From Pseudomonas arsenicoxydans (GTDB lineage: Bacteria; Pseudomonadota; Gammaproteobacteria; Pseudomonadales; Pseudomonadaceae): a stretch of 64,000 nucleotides of DNA. Shown one piece after another: positions 34,846 through 42,981 of the stretch (position 1 is the stretch's first letter; each line of letters starts with the position of its first letter). The translations under genes were made by a program, and so were the position numbers. The notes under the pieces were generated by a model. The model was not told the origin of the DNA. It did not search any database and saw only the letters and a program-made list of their open reading frames with translations. The stretch spans positions 124,001 through 188,000 of the forward strand of contig NZ_RCZE01000011.1 of NCBI RefSeq assembly GCF_006438915.1, in the 5' to 3' direction.

Positions 34846-37362
34846 TTATTTGCGGGGTTTGATCCGCGCAGTCGCTTCGGCCACCAACGGATCATCCGGC
34901 CAGTAGTGCTTCGGATACCGCCCCTTCAAATCCTTCTTCACCTCGGCATACGTGCTGCGCCAGAAATTCGCCAGGTCTTGGGTCACCTGCACCGGCCGCC
35001 GTGCCGGGGACAGCAAATGCAGTTTGACCACCTGCCGGCCCCCGGCAATCCGTGGGGTTTCGGCCAAGCCGAACAACTCTTGTAGTCGCACCGCCAGAAT
35101 CGGCGGCTGTTCGCTGTAATCCAGACGAATCGACGACCCCGACGGCACGCTCAGATGATGCGGCGCCAGTTCATCGAGCCGTTGCGGCAGCGGCCACGGC
35201 AGCAGGTTATGAACGATGCTCGACAGGTCCAGGTTGGCAAAGTGGCTGAGCCGCGAGACCTTGCCCAGATACGGCATCAGCCAGATTTCGAGGCTTTTGA
35301 GTAGCGCGGCATCACTGACATCCGGCCACTCACTTTCGCCCTTGCCGGCCATATCCAACTGACGCAACAAGGCCACTCGCGCTTGCCACTGTCGCAGTTC
35401 CGGGGTCCACGGCAACAGCTCCAGACCTTTTCGCCGGACCAAATTGACCAAGGCCTGGCTGCGCGCGGTTTCATCGAGACCGGTCAACGGTTCGCGGCTG
35501 AGGATCAGTTCACCGACCTTGCGCTGACGCTCGGCGCGCAACACACCTTCACGCTCATCCCAATCCAGTTGATCGACGACGCGCACTTGCTCGGCGAGCA
35601 CCGAGTCGAACAGCGCCGGATCGAAATCCGCCGCCAGGTAGATTCGTTCCTCGCGCTGACCCTGTCGACTGCCGAGATCGACGATCACCAGCCAGGCCTG
35701 TTTCATCAGACTGTCGGCTTCGGCGAACAGCGCGGCGCGGCCGTTGGCCAAGCGGTATTCCGCGCCACCGGCACGGCGCTGTTGGGCAACGCGGTCGGGA
35801 TAGGCCAACGCCAGCAGTGCGCCGAGCCAGCGCGGGTGATCCGGATCGCTGACCGGCTCCGAGGCTTTACCGCGCAGATAACCACGATATTGCCGCGCCA
35901 GTTGCCGGGCACGCTGAACGCCACCCTGAGCCCCTCGCGCGGCGCGTTCTTCGCCGGACAACAACACCAAGCGGCTGTGCAGATCGGCGCCAGCGCCGCG
36001 CAAGATATCGCGTTCACCGAGTAACGCCGCGACATCGCAGGCCATGTCGGCCAAACCGAGCGCCTGACCGCGCAACAACAAATGCGCGATACGCGGGTGC
36101 GCCGGCAGTTCGGCCATGGCCTGACCGTGACGGGTCAGCGCTTCGCCCTCCAACGCGCCCAGTCGATCCAGCAAATCCTGAGCCTGGGCATAAGCGGCGG
36201 CGGGAGGGACATCCAGCCAGACCAACTGACCCGGCGTCACGCCCCAGCGACCGAGTTGCAACGCCAGGCCGGCGAGGTCCGCCGAGAGTATTTCTGCGCT
36301 GGCATAAGCCGCCAATTGTTCGTGCTGATCCTGTGACCACAAGCGATAACACACACCCGGTTCCAAACGCCCCGCCCGGCCCGCGCGCTGCGTGGCGCTG
36401 GCCTTGGAGATGCGTTGGGTGTCGAGGCGGGTCATGCCGCTGCCGGGGTCGAAACGCGGCACCCGCGCCAACCCGGCGTCAATCACCACGCGCACGCCGT
36501 CGATGGTCAGGCTGGTCTCGGCGATGTTGGTTGCCAGCACCACTTTGCGCTGGCCGGCCGGCGCCGGATCAATTGCCGCGCGTTGGGCATTCAGGTCCAG
36601 CTCACCGTGCAGCGGGCAAAGCAGCACCTGCGGGCTATCGCACAAGGCGTCGGCCAATTGTTGATGCACACGCCGGATTTCCGCTTGTCCCGGCAGGAAT
36701 ACCAGGATGCTGCCGCTTTCATCATTCAAGGCTTCGAGGATGGTTTGCACCAGACGCGGCTCGATGAATTCACCCGGCTGGAACGGCCGTCCCCAGCGCA
36801 TCGCCACCGGGTACATGCGGCCTTCGCTGCGCAGGATGGGCGCATCGTCGAGCAACCCGGCCAGGCGCTCGCCCTCCAGGGTTGCCGACATCAGCAGAAT
36901 TTTCAGCGGTTGATCGTCGCGAAACAGCTCCCGGCCATTCAGGCTCAGGGCCAACGCCAGGTCGGCGTCGAGGCTGCGCTCGTGGAATTCATCGAAGATC
37001 AGCAGGCCAACGCCTTCCAGCGCCGGATCATCCTGCAAACGACGGGTAAGGATGCCTTCGGTGACCACTTCGATACGGGTCTTGGGGCCGACTTTGCTGT
37101 CGAGACGAATGCGATAGCCAACCGTTTCGCCAACCTTCTCACCCAATTCACTGGCCAACCGCTCCGCCGCCGCCCGCGCAGCCAACCGGCGCGGCTCAAG
37201 CATCAGAATGGTCTGCCCGGCCAGCCAGGCCTCGTTGAGCAGGGCCAATGGCACACGGGTGGTCTTACCGGCGCCGGGCGGTGCTTCGAGCACGGCTTCG
37301 TGGCGTGTCGCCAAGGCTTCACGCAGCGCGGGTAAAACTTCATCAATCGGCAAAGAAATCAT
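34846..37362 (-). CDS. hrpB: ATP-dependent helicase HrpB
   Basis: DEAH-family helicase of 838 residues, role in RNA metabolism not well defined. Motifs run in order: Walker A PPGAGKTTRVPLALL (about 28-42), PRRLAARAAAERLA (Ia), FDEFHERSLDADLAL (motif II, the HrpB-specific DEFH form, about 123-137), MSATL, then TNIAETSLTIDGV and QRAGRAGR in the second RecA domain. The long C-terminal region (about 480-838) with LSPARRPVQVTQDLANFW is the HrpB-specific domain. The upstream side of the gene is where an apparent inserted cassette begins. Confidence 0.94.
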   Translation of the reverse strand: MISLPIDEVLPALREALATRHEAVLEAPPGAGKTTRVPLALLNEAWLAGQTILMLEPRRLAARAAAERLASELGEKVGETVGYRIRLDSKVGPKTRIEVVTEGILTRRLQDDPALEGVGLLIFDEFHERSLDADLALALSLNGRELFRDDQPLKILLMSATLEGERLAGLLDDAPILRSEGRMYPVAMRWGRPFQPGEFIEPRLVQTILEALNDESGSILVFLPGQAEIRRVHQQLADALCDSPQVLLCPLHGELDLNAQRAAIDPAPAGQRKVVLATNIAETSLTIDGVRVVIDAGLARVPRFDPGSGMTRLDTQRISKASATQRAGRAGRLEPGVCYRLWSQDQHEQLAAYASAEILSADLAGLALQLGRWGVTPGQLVWLDVPPAAAYAQAQDLLDRLGALEGEALTRHGQAMAELPAHPRIAHLLLRGQALGLADMACDVAALLGERDILRGAGADLHSRLVLLSGEERAARGAQGGVQRARQLARQYRGYLRGKASEPVSDPDHPRWLGALLALAYPDRVAQQRRAGGAEYRLANGRAALFAEADSLMKQAWLVIVDLGSRQGQREERIYLAADFDPALFDSVLAEQVRVVDQLDWDEREGVLRAERQRKVGELILSREPLTGLDETARSQALVNLVRRKGLELLPWTPELRQWQARVALLRQLDMAGKGESEWPDVSDAALLKSLEIWLMPYLGKVSRLSHFANLDLSSIVHNLLPWPLPQRLDELAPHHLSVPSGSSIRLDYSEQPPILAVRLQELFGLAETPRIAGGRQVVKLHLLSPARRPVQVTQDLANFWRSTYAEVKKDLKGRYPKHYWPDDPLVAEATARIKPRK

Positions 37363-37386
37363 GCTGGCTCCCAGGCAAGCCGGGAA

Positions 37387-37399
37387 GTATAACGGCGAA
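37387..37399. repeat. Left copy of a 13-bp direct repeat flanking the NTase cassette
   Basis: GTATAACGGCGAA, identical and co-oriented with 39359-39371. It lies 25 bases upstream of the hrpB start. The copies bracket the nucleotidyltransferase/winged-helix pair and nothing else, as a target-site duplication or recombination scar would. Confidence 0.6.
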
Positions 37400-37432
37400 G
37401 CACCTGGCTCAATGCAACCGGACGTTCAGAAT

Positions 37433-38185
37433 CTAGATTTTGAATGCTATGCGGATGCGTTCCGCTACTTCAGCGATGGTAACTCCACGTAACCCGATGG
37501 CCTTCATGTCGACATCCAGCGAAGGCATGACTTCCAGAAACCTTCGCAAATCTTCTGCAATGCTCGTTGGCAGATCAAATGCTGGTTCCTCGGAAAGAAG
37601 ACGGGACAAAACAACAACATCCTTCAGATGCTTATTGCTCTTGCGGCCAGCGTTCGGTTCCTGGCACTCAGGATGAGTGAGGTTGGTCCATGCCTGTGCT
37701 TTAAGCGGAATTAATCGATCGACACCAATGCAGGACAGGTCCTCTGTGTCGTTGCGACCCTCGACGATGAAATCGTAATAAGTATCGTCCAGCAGAATCG
37801 CAGACAAATCTGACACCTCTGCGCCTACGGGGATCGGAGTCAGATGAGCACCTTCGGGCAGCGATAAGCCTTGAGGAGCCCGAGAGAATAACTCCAACAG
37901 TGCCGGGTAGCTGTCATCGACGGGATTGCCAAATCTGTAGCGCCTCGTCGGTCCATCAAGTTCGTGACGCTCGGTGTAACCTCCGCGCTTTACGAACTCC
38001 CAGAACTCGCTACCGAACACGTCATCCAGCGCTTCGATGATCAGGACAATGTCCAAATCGCGGGTAGCCCTGAAGGGTATACCTGCTTCTTCAAGCGTCA
38101 GGCTCGCAGCAACGCCGCCAATAAGCACGTATCGATCCGCATGGCCGGCGAAGGCTGCGCGAAAGGTATCCAGTCCTTTTACCAT
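37433..38185 (-). CDS. Nucleotidyltransferase, AbiEii/MNT-like putative toxin
   Basis: Protein of 250 residues. The Pol-beta-type nucleotidyltransferase core is visible: VLIGGVAASLTLEEAG (GG about 22-23) followed by RATRDLDIVLI with the metal-binding DLD triad at about 43-45, as in AbiEii and related minimal nucleotidyltransferases. The rest has no motif I recognise. It is the downstream gene of a pair, overlapping the winged-helix gene by seven bases. Gene order (DNA-binding protein first, NTase second) matches AbiE-type toxin-antitoxin systems, but AbiEi homology of the partner is not evident. GC content looks lower than in flanking genes. Confidence 0.7.
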   Translation of the reverse strand: MVKGLDTFRAAFAGHADRYVLIGGVAASLTLEEAGIPFRATRDLDIVLIIEALDDVFGSEFWEFVKRGGYTERHELDGPTRRYRFGNPVDDSYPALLELFSRAPQGLSLPEGAHLTPIPVGAEVSDLSAILLDDTYYDFIVEGRNDTEDLSCIGVDRLIPLKAQAWTNLTHPECQEPNAGRKSNKHLKDVVVLSRLLSEEPAFDLPTSIAEDLRRFLEVMPSLDVDMKAIGLRGVTIAEVAERIRIAFKI

Positions 38186-39180
38186 TCAATTTTCTCCATC
38201 ATTTCATCGAGGCTGATCTGGACTCTGTCATCAACGTCGTCCTTTAAGCTGAGGTAGAGAGAAAGCGGGTCGACGCCTTCTCTCAACGCTGGAAGACCGT
38301 TGTTGCCGCCGATATGATCAGGGGAGTAACTCCAGATCTCGACCTCAAAAACCGGCTCGTCAAATTGACCGACTTCCTTGCAGCCAGAGCGTTGGACTTC
38401 CTGATCCCATTCGTCTTTGGAGAACGCGATTACGGGGATCAAGGGTTCCGCGAGCATCGATACTTTGCTGAGGGCAGACTGTCCAGCTGCTCGCTGTAAC
38501 AAGGGATGGCGGTCGGCGTACACCACGCGTTTGACCGGGTTTTGCAACGCCGACAGCGCTTTTTCCCACGTGGCTTCTGGCGTCGCTACAAATCGCCAAC
38601 GAGGTGATTTTTCATTCGAGGCCGGCTCTATCAATCCGAACGATTCAAACTCCTTCATCGCCCTGGACATCGTCATCTTGGAATACAACGCTCCATCCGC
38701 CAGGTCCACACCTCGAAAAGTAAAATCCTTGCCCCATCCACGAACAATGGCGGCGATAAGCAATGCCTGGCTTGCAGGCCCCATAACTGCTTTCTGGACA
38801 TGCCTGCCGCGAAAGTACTCGCGTAAATCCATTCCAAGCTGTGGCGCGAAGAGTTGATTGCCGGGCACCACGAACTGAATCCCCGCCTCGATGAGGCGTT
38901 TGCGCTCGTAGGATTTGAGGGCGTCGGTGGTATAGAGGATCGGGTGATCCACCATCGGTTTCAAAACATCGAGGTGCTTGCGAATCTTCGCGACGTTTTC
39001 AAAGGGTTCGTGAGCAAGCAGTAAAAGGCACTGGCAGCCAAAGAGCGTCACGGTGTCGAAGGTGTATTCATCCAGGAGAAAAAAGGGCAAACCCTTGGAC
39101 TTCGCCCAGCGCCTGATCTCGGGTTTCGCCCCGAAAACCGATTCGAAGTAATCTTGAATGTCTTGTCTGTTAGTATTCAC
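38179..39180 (-). CDS. Winged-helix protein, putative antitoxin/autoregulator of the NTase pair
   Basis: Protein of about 333 residues from the GTG at 39180; an ATG at 39219 would add 13 residues but overlaps the predicted promoter. I do not recognise a named family. The middle (about residues 150-205, ALLIAAIVRGWGKDFTFRGV, YSKMTMSRAMKEFESFGLIE) looks like a MarR-type winged helix. The N-terminal part (LPFFLLDEYTFDTVTLFGCQ) could be an AbiEi/restriction-like domain. The C-terminal part is acidic and may contact the partner. The overlap with the NTase gene and the repeats upstream suggest an autoregulated two-gene cassette. Confidence 0.6.
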   Translation of the reverse strand: MNTNRQDIQDYFESVFGAKPEIRRWAKSKGLPFFLLDEYTFDTVTLFGCQCLLLLAHEPFENVAKIRKHLDVLKPMVDHPILYTTDALKSYERKRLIEAGIQFVVPGNQLFAPQLGMDLREYFRGRHVQKAVMGPASQALLIAAIVRGWGKDFTFRGVDLADGALYSKMTMSRAMKEFESFGLIEPASNEKSPRWRFVATPEATWEKALSALQNPVKRVVYADRHPLLQRAAGQSALSKVSMLAEPLIPVIAFSKDEWDQEVQRSGCKEVGQFDEPVFEVEIWSYSPDHIGGNNGLPALREGVDPLSLYLSLKDDVDDRVQISLDEMMEKIEW

Positions 39181-39201
39181 ATCGGCGCCCAATAACACGA
39201 T

Positions 39202-39236
39202 TAACGCACAGTAACGCACATAATGTTACCGTGCAA
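39202..39236 (-). promoter_or_regulatory. Promoter/operator of the winged-helix-NTase cassette
   Basis: On the minus strand TTGCAC (39236-39231) and TACTGT (39213-39208), 17 bases apart, make a weak sigma-70 promoter with a short leader to the GTG at 39180. Two direct repeats TAACGCACA (39202-39210 and 39212-39220) are exactly 10 bases apart, one helical turn, and overlap the -10 region. More GTTAC-type half sites follow to 39250. This looks like an autoregulatory operator. Confidence 0.45.
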
Positions 39237-39358
39237 TAATCACGTTACACGACGTGGATTCCGGCATGGTTTCAGCCGCGTTTCTTCACGTGTCGTCAAC
39301 GCTTCACGCTGATCTGGTAAAACAACATCAATCTACTAGCCCCCGAACAGAGGGCCGG

Positions 39359-39371
39359 GTATAACGGCGAA
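39359..39371. repeat. Right copy of the 13-bp direct repeat flanking the NTase cassette
   Basis: GTATAACGGCGAA, identical to 37387-37399, about 180 bases upstream of the cassette start and 73 bases before the next gene. Confidence 0.6.
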
Positions 39372-39443
39372 CTGCCAGGCGTTCGTCAGGGTCCTAATTC
39401 ATACCGACGCCTTTTCGTTTTGAAATTACCCAGGAGATTTCAT

Positions 39444-39863
39444 ATGCGTGTTCCCTTTCGCCTGATTGGCGGTGTATTGGTCGCAACCCTGCTGACCCAG
39501 GTTAGCGCTTGCGGCTCGATTTTCTACCCCGACCGCCGTGGGCAAATCGACGGCAAGATCGACCCCGCCATCGCCGCGCTGGATGCCGTGGGCCTGTTGT
39601 TCTACATCATCCCCGGCCTGATCGCGTTTGCGGTCGACTTCGCCACCGGCGCGATTTACTTCGAGCCAGGCAAGACTGCCCAGGTAGACCCGGAAAAACT
39701 CAAGGAAGCGATCGGTGCCGACGGCAAAGTCGATAACCACAAGTTGCAGACTATTCTCGAAACAGAGCTGGGCCGCAGCTTCCCGCTGGACGACCCGCGC
39801 CTGATCCAACACAAAGGCAGCACCCAGCAACTGGCCCTGCTCGGCCTGCAGCCCGCCGCGTAA
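39444..39863 (+). CDS. Small lipoprotein of unknown function
   Basis: Lipoprotein of 139 residues. The signal peptide ends in a lipobox (LTQVSACGS, Cys near residue 23), so the mature protein is lipid-anchored. Two short hydrophobic stretches (AALDAVGLLFYIIPGLIAFA, about residues 44-63) follow, then a polar C-terminal part. Homologues in Pseudomonas are often mislabelled as polyribonucleotide nucleotidyltransferase; nothing here supports that enzyme. AGGAGA six bases before the ATG is a strong ribosome site. The cation efflux gene follows after 29 bases. Confidence 0.82.
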   Translation: MRVPFRLIGGVLVATLLTQVSACGSIFYPDRRGQIDGKIDPAIAALDAVGLLFYIIPGLIAFAVDFATGAIYFEPGKTAQVDPEKLKEAIGADGKVDNHKLQTILETELGRSFPLDDPRLIQHKGSTQQLALLGLQPAA

Positions 39864-39892
39864 TCGGTGCACCCAAAGGAAAAGCTGCCCCT

Positions 39893-40798
39893 ATGACTTC
39901 CAGCTCCGAACACGCCCGCCTGCTGCGGCTGGCGACCCGTGCCTCGGTGGCGGTGGCGTGTACGCTGATCGTCGCCAAAGCCATCGCCTGGTGGTTGAGC
40001 GGCTCGGTGAGCATGCTCGCCGGGTTGACCGACTCGGCGCTCGACGGCGTCACGTCGCTGCTCAACCTGCTGGCGGTGCATTACGCCTTGCGCCCGGCCG
40101 ATGACGACCATCGTTACGGGCATGGCAAGGCCGAGTCGCTGGCGGGCATGGCTCAGGCGTTGTTCATTGGCGGCAGTGCAGCGTTGATTGCCATGCAGGC
40201 GATTGACCGGCTGCGACATCCGGAACCGGTGGGGGCGCCGTGGATCAGCATCGGCGTGATCGTGTTTTCCCTGGTGCTGACGCTGGCGTTGCTGATGTTG
40301 CAACATCGCGTCGTCAAAGCCACCGGCTCCAACGCGGTGCGCGCGGACTCGCTGCATTACCGCTCGGACCTGCTGCTCAACGGCAGCATTCTGGTGGCGC
40401 TGGTGCTGGCCGGGTTTGGCTGGCATCAGGTCGACCCGTGGTTCGGCCTGGGGATTGCCGCGTACATTCTCTGGAGCGCGATTCAGATCGCCCGGGAAAG
40501 CTTCACGGTGCTGATGGACGAGGAACTGCCGACGGATGTCAGTCAGCACATGCTTGAACTGGCCTGCAGCGTGCCGGGTGTTCTGGGGGCGCATGATTTG
40601 CGCACGCGGATTTCCGGTAACCAGTGGTTCGTGCAGCTGCACCTGGAATTGCCGGGGGATCTGACGTTGTCAGTCGCCCACGGCATCAGCGATCAAGCCG
40701 CCGATGCCATCCACGCCGCGTACCCGCGAGCCGAAGTGCTGGTGCACGCCGACCCGCAGGAAGTGGTGAAAGCCGCCACGGCTCAGAACTTGACCTGA
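39893..40798 (+). CDS. fieF: Cation diffusion facilitator FieF-like
   Basis: Divalent metal/proton antiporter of 301 residues in the inner membrane (Fe, Zn or Cd efflux). Six membrane segments, with metal-site motifs GLTDSALDGVTSLLN (about 43-57), DHRYGHGKAESLAG (loop, about 74-87) and RADSLHYRSDLLLN (about 150-163), followed by a cytoplasmic ferredoxin-like domain (PGVLGAHDLRTRISGNQWFV). Sequence closely follows E. coli FieF. Its end overlaps the convergent exported-protein gene by 16 bases. Confidence 0.86.
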   Translation: MTSSSEHARLLRLATRASVAVACTLIVAKAIAWWLSGSVSMLAGLTDSALDGVTSLLNLLAVHYALRPADDDHRYGHGKAESLAGMAQALFIGGSAALIAMQAIDRLRHPEPVGAPWISIGVIVFSLVLTLALLMLQHRVVKATGSNAVRADSLHYRSDLLLNGSILVALVLAGFGWHQVDPWFGLGIAAYILWSAIQIARESFTVLMDEELPTDVSQHMLELACSVPGVLGAHDLRTRISGNQWFVQLHLELPGDLTLSVAHGISDQAADAIHAAYPRAEVLVHADPQEVVKAATAQNLT

Positions 40799-41847
40799 TA
40801 ACCGCGACTGCCCAGGCAATTGCCTTGGGCCTGACGGTAGGCTTGCACCACCGAAGGGTCAGGTTGGTAAGTGTCGGCGCGTGGATCAAAACCGCTCTGC
40901 TGCACCGCGTATTGATAGCACTCGTAACCGTCCTGACTGACCTGTTCCGGCGACTGGCCGTTGGCCGGGTACGCCTCGACGTCATAGCCATTGCTGGACG
41001 ATTGCGGCAGCGGTTGTCCCGGCGGTTCGACCACGACGTAATCCTGACTGTTCTCTTGATAGGCGTAATACGAGCCGGCGGCGAGGAACAGCAATGACCC
41101 GCCAATCCACACTTCCTGGGCGTAATCGGGCAAGTAGCTGACGCGAATCCCGCGCGGCGGCTGCACCACCACGTAACGCGGGCCTTGCGGGCGATACCAG
41201 TAGCCGCCGGAATAGAAATAATCCCGGCCGCCGTAAGGCACGCGGTAATCGCGATCCGGGAAGCGATCGATCACCTGACCAGGCCGATACTGCGGACCGG
41301 GTCCCCAACCGTTGCCGTGACCATTCGGGCGACCGGCCCAGTAATGATCATTGGGCCGTGCACCCATGCCGCCGGTTTGCCACTGCTGGTTGTACCCGTT
41401 GTTGCGCGGATTGTCCTGATAGTAGCCACGCTGCGGCTGCTGGGTCTGGCGCACAGTATCGGGCCGGCCCTGGATCGGCAGGTCGTTGGCGGGTAATTGC
41501 GGTGGTGGTGGCGGCGAGCGAACCGGATTGTTGTAGTCGTGCTGTGGCCGTGGCTGGTTCTGGTTCTGCCATTGGCCGTTGTTTTGGTTTTGGCCGTTAT
41601 GTTCGAACTGGCGGCTGTTTTCGCCACGAATGATCTCGTTGTTCTGCGGGCGCGGCTGATTATTCTGCTGATCGCTCTGCGGACGTTGCTGATTGTTGCC
41701 ATGCCCCTGACCGTTGCCCTGATGGCCATTCGACCCCTGCTGCCCGCCATCGTTTCCACGGTTTTGCTGATCATCGGCCAGCGATTGCGCAGCGACACTG
41801 ACACACAGCAAACCAACACCGGCCAAACGCCAGATGCGCGACTTCAT
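40783..41847 (-). CDS. Exported Gln/Asn-rich protein (DUF6515-like)
   Basis: Secreted or envelope protein of 354 residues. Signal peptide KSRIWRLAGVGLLCVSVAAQ with cleavage after SLA near residue 21. The next 150 residues are low-complexity, rich in Gln, Asn, Gly and Pro (for example a run of seven prolines after NPVRS). The C-terminal part has Tyr/Arg/Gly-rich strands (YRVPYGGRDYFYSGGYWYRP), one hydrophobic segment (WIGGSLLFLAAGSYYAY) and a conserved end (YECYQYAVQQSGFDP) typical of DUF6515-type proteins. Function unknown. The ATG at 41847 has GAGGAAA upstream. Confidence 0.78.
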   Translation of the reverse strand: MKSRIWRLAGVGLLCVSVAAQSLADDQQNRGNDGGQQGSNGHQGNGQGHGNNQQRPQSDQQNNQPRPQNNEIIRGENSRQFEHNGQNQNNGQWQNQNQPRPQHDYNNPVRSPPPPPQLPANDLPIQGRPDTVRQTQQPQRGYYQDNPRNNGYNQQWQTGGMGARPNDHYWAGRPNGHGNGWGPGPQYRPGQVIDRFPDRDYRVPYGGRDYFYSGGYWYRPQGPRYVVVQPPRGIRVSYLPDYAQEVWIGGSLLFLAAGSYYAYQENSQDYVVVEPPGQPLPQSSSNGYDVEAYPANGQSPEQVSQDGYECYQYAVQQSGFDPRADTYQPDPSVVQAYRQAQGNCLGSRGYQVKF

Positions 41848-41970
41848 GCTTTTCCTCACTGCGGGTTAGGGCCTGTACGTAAGACTGGAAAAGCACAGGC
41901 CGGTTCTGCAACAGGTTATCAGTCGCGAAACTTATTTATTGAGGGCAGAACAGAAATCGCACGCAAAAGA

Positions 41971-41996
41971 AAAGGGAGACCCGTCGGCCTCCCTTT
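41971..41996 (-). terminator. Hairpin with T-rich tail on the minus strand
   Basis: An 11-base stem with one mismatch (AAAGGGAG-x-CC and complement) and a 4-nt loop; read on the minus strand it runs into TTTTCTTTTG. It lies upstream of the exported-protein gene, so it must end some short minus-strand transcript starting between here and the Lrp gene. Confidence 0.55.
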
Positions 41997-42038
41997 GAGA
42001 ACTTCGTCCGTGCTCGACGCTTATGACGCCGGCTCACC

Positions 42039-42209
42039 TCACGCCGTCTTCTGGACAGTGTGTAGCTCGGGGGCCGGCACATCCCCGGTGGGGGTGGCGG
42101 CCGCGACTGGCCTGATTGGGCGAGTCGCTGTGGACTGTTTGTCCGAGCAGTGATTCTGGTGATAAGAATAGGCCTGGGGCGTCGGCAGAGGATTGCGAAG
42201 ATTGCTCAA
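42039..42209 (-). CDS. Possible small ORF upstream of the 41971 terminator
   Basis: Open frame of about 56 codons if the TTG at 42209 is used. The peptide is hydrophilic and Pro/Ala/Thr-rich toward the end (PVAAATPTGDVPAPELHTVQ), and third positions are GC-rich, as in real genes here. No ribosome site is visible, and the start falls within phased TTGNGCAA boxes. It could equally be a non-coding RNA ending at the 41971 hairpin. The rest of the 435-base gap (41848-42282) holds only that hairpin and the boxes. Confidence 0.25.
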   Translation of the reverse strand: MSNLRNPLPTPQAYSYHQNHCSDKQSTATRPIRPVAAATPTGDVPAPELHTVQKTA

Positions 42210-42228
42210 ATAAACATAACTTGCGCAA
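42193..42228. promoter_or_regulatory. Phased TTGNGCAA-type boxes upstream of the Lrp gene
   Basis: TTGCGAAG (42193-42200), TTGCTCAA (42202-42209) and TTGCGCAA (42221-42228) have centres 9 and 19 bases apart, close to one and two helical turns. Such phased sites are typical of Lrp/AsnC proteins, and an Lrp gene starts 55 bases downstream. Confidence 0.45.
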
Positions 42229-42282
42229 TTTTTAACCCTGGATAGATAATCTGCCGCAATAGTTACGACAAAGGCCTGATTG

Positions 42283-42762
42283 ATGAGCAAACTCGACCGA
42301 TACGACTTGAGCATTTTGGCGGAATTGCAGCGTGACGCGCGCATCTCCAACCAGGAACTGGCCGAACGCATTGGCCTGTCGCCTTCGCCATGCTCGCGCC
42401 GGGTCAAGCAGCTGGAAGACGACGGTTACATCACCCGTCAGGTCGCCCTGCTCGACCGCAAAATGCTCGGTTTGAGCCTGACGGCCTACGTGCTGATCGG
42501 CATGGACCGACACACACCCGAGCGGTTCGAGAACTTTGAAGCGGCGATTCGTACCTTGCCACAGGTGCTGGAATGCAGCCTGGTGACGGGGATGGATGCG
42601 GATTATCAGTTGAAGGTGGTGGTGCCGGACATGGATCACTACCAGAAATTGCTGCTGGGGCATTTGACCCGAATTGAAGGGGTGACGAGTGTGCGGTCGA
42701 GTTTTGTGTTGAATCAGGTGCTCAATAGTACTGAGTTACCGCTGACTCATCTGCGCAGCTGA
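42283..42762 (+). CDS. Lrp/AsnC family transcriptional regulator
   Basis: Regulator of 159 residues: winged helix at about 4-55 (LDRYDLSILAELQRDARISN, LSPSPCSRRVKQLEDDGYI), RAM domain at about 68-150 (TAYVLIGMDRHTPERFENFE, SLVTGMDADYQLKVVVPDM). The ATG at 42283 is preceded by a TTG one codon earlier that is less likely. No obvious amino-acid transporter or catabolic gene lies beside it; phased boxes upstream suggest autoregulation. REPIN 11 follows directly. Confidence 0.92.
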   Translation: MSKLDRYDLSILAELQRDARISNQELAERIGLSPSPCSRRVKQLEDDGYITRQVALLDRKMLGLSLTAYVLIGMDRHTPERFENFEAAIRTLPQVLECSLVTGMDADYQLKVVVPDMDHYQKLLLGHLTRIEGVTSVRSSFVLNQVLNSTELPLTHLRS

Positions 42763-42763
42763 T

Positions 42764-42896
42764 TGTGGCGAGGGGGCTTGCCCCCGTTCGGCTGCGCAGC
42801 GGTCGTAAAACCAGAATATGCACTGCATCAGGTAAAACTCAGTGGTTGCTTTAGGGGCTGCTTCGCAACCCTACGAGGGCAAGCCCCCTCGCCACA
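42764..42896. repeat. REPIN 11, TGTGGCGAGG family
   Basis: Inverted REP pair TGTGGCGAGGGGGCTTGCC and complement, starting two bases after the Lrp stop codon. Confidence 0.88.
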
Positions 42897-42981
42897 ATCC
42901 GACGCAGGTCAATGCTGCGCCAACCAAGCATGGCGTATACTCGTCGCGCCCTTTTAGCCGCGCCTGCGCTGGAGATGTTCG

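Noticed and set aside
39444-39863. Polyribonucleotide nucleotidyltransferase as the function of the small lipoprotein
   Set aside because: The 139-residue lipoprotein has none of the RNase PH, KH or S1 domains of that enzyme; the name is a propagated misannotation.
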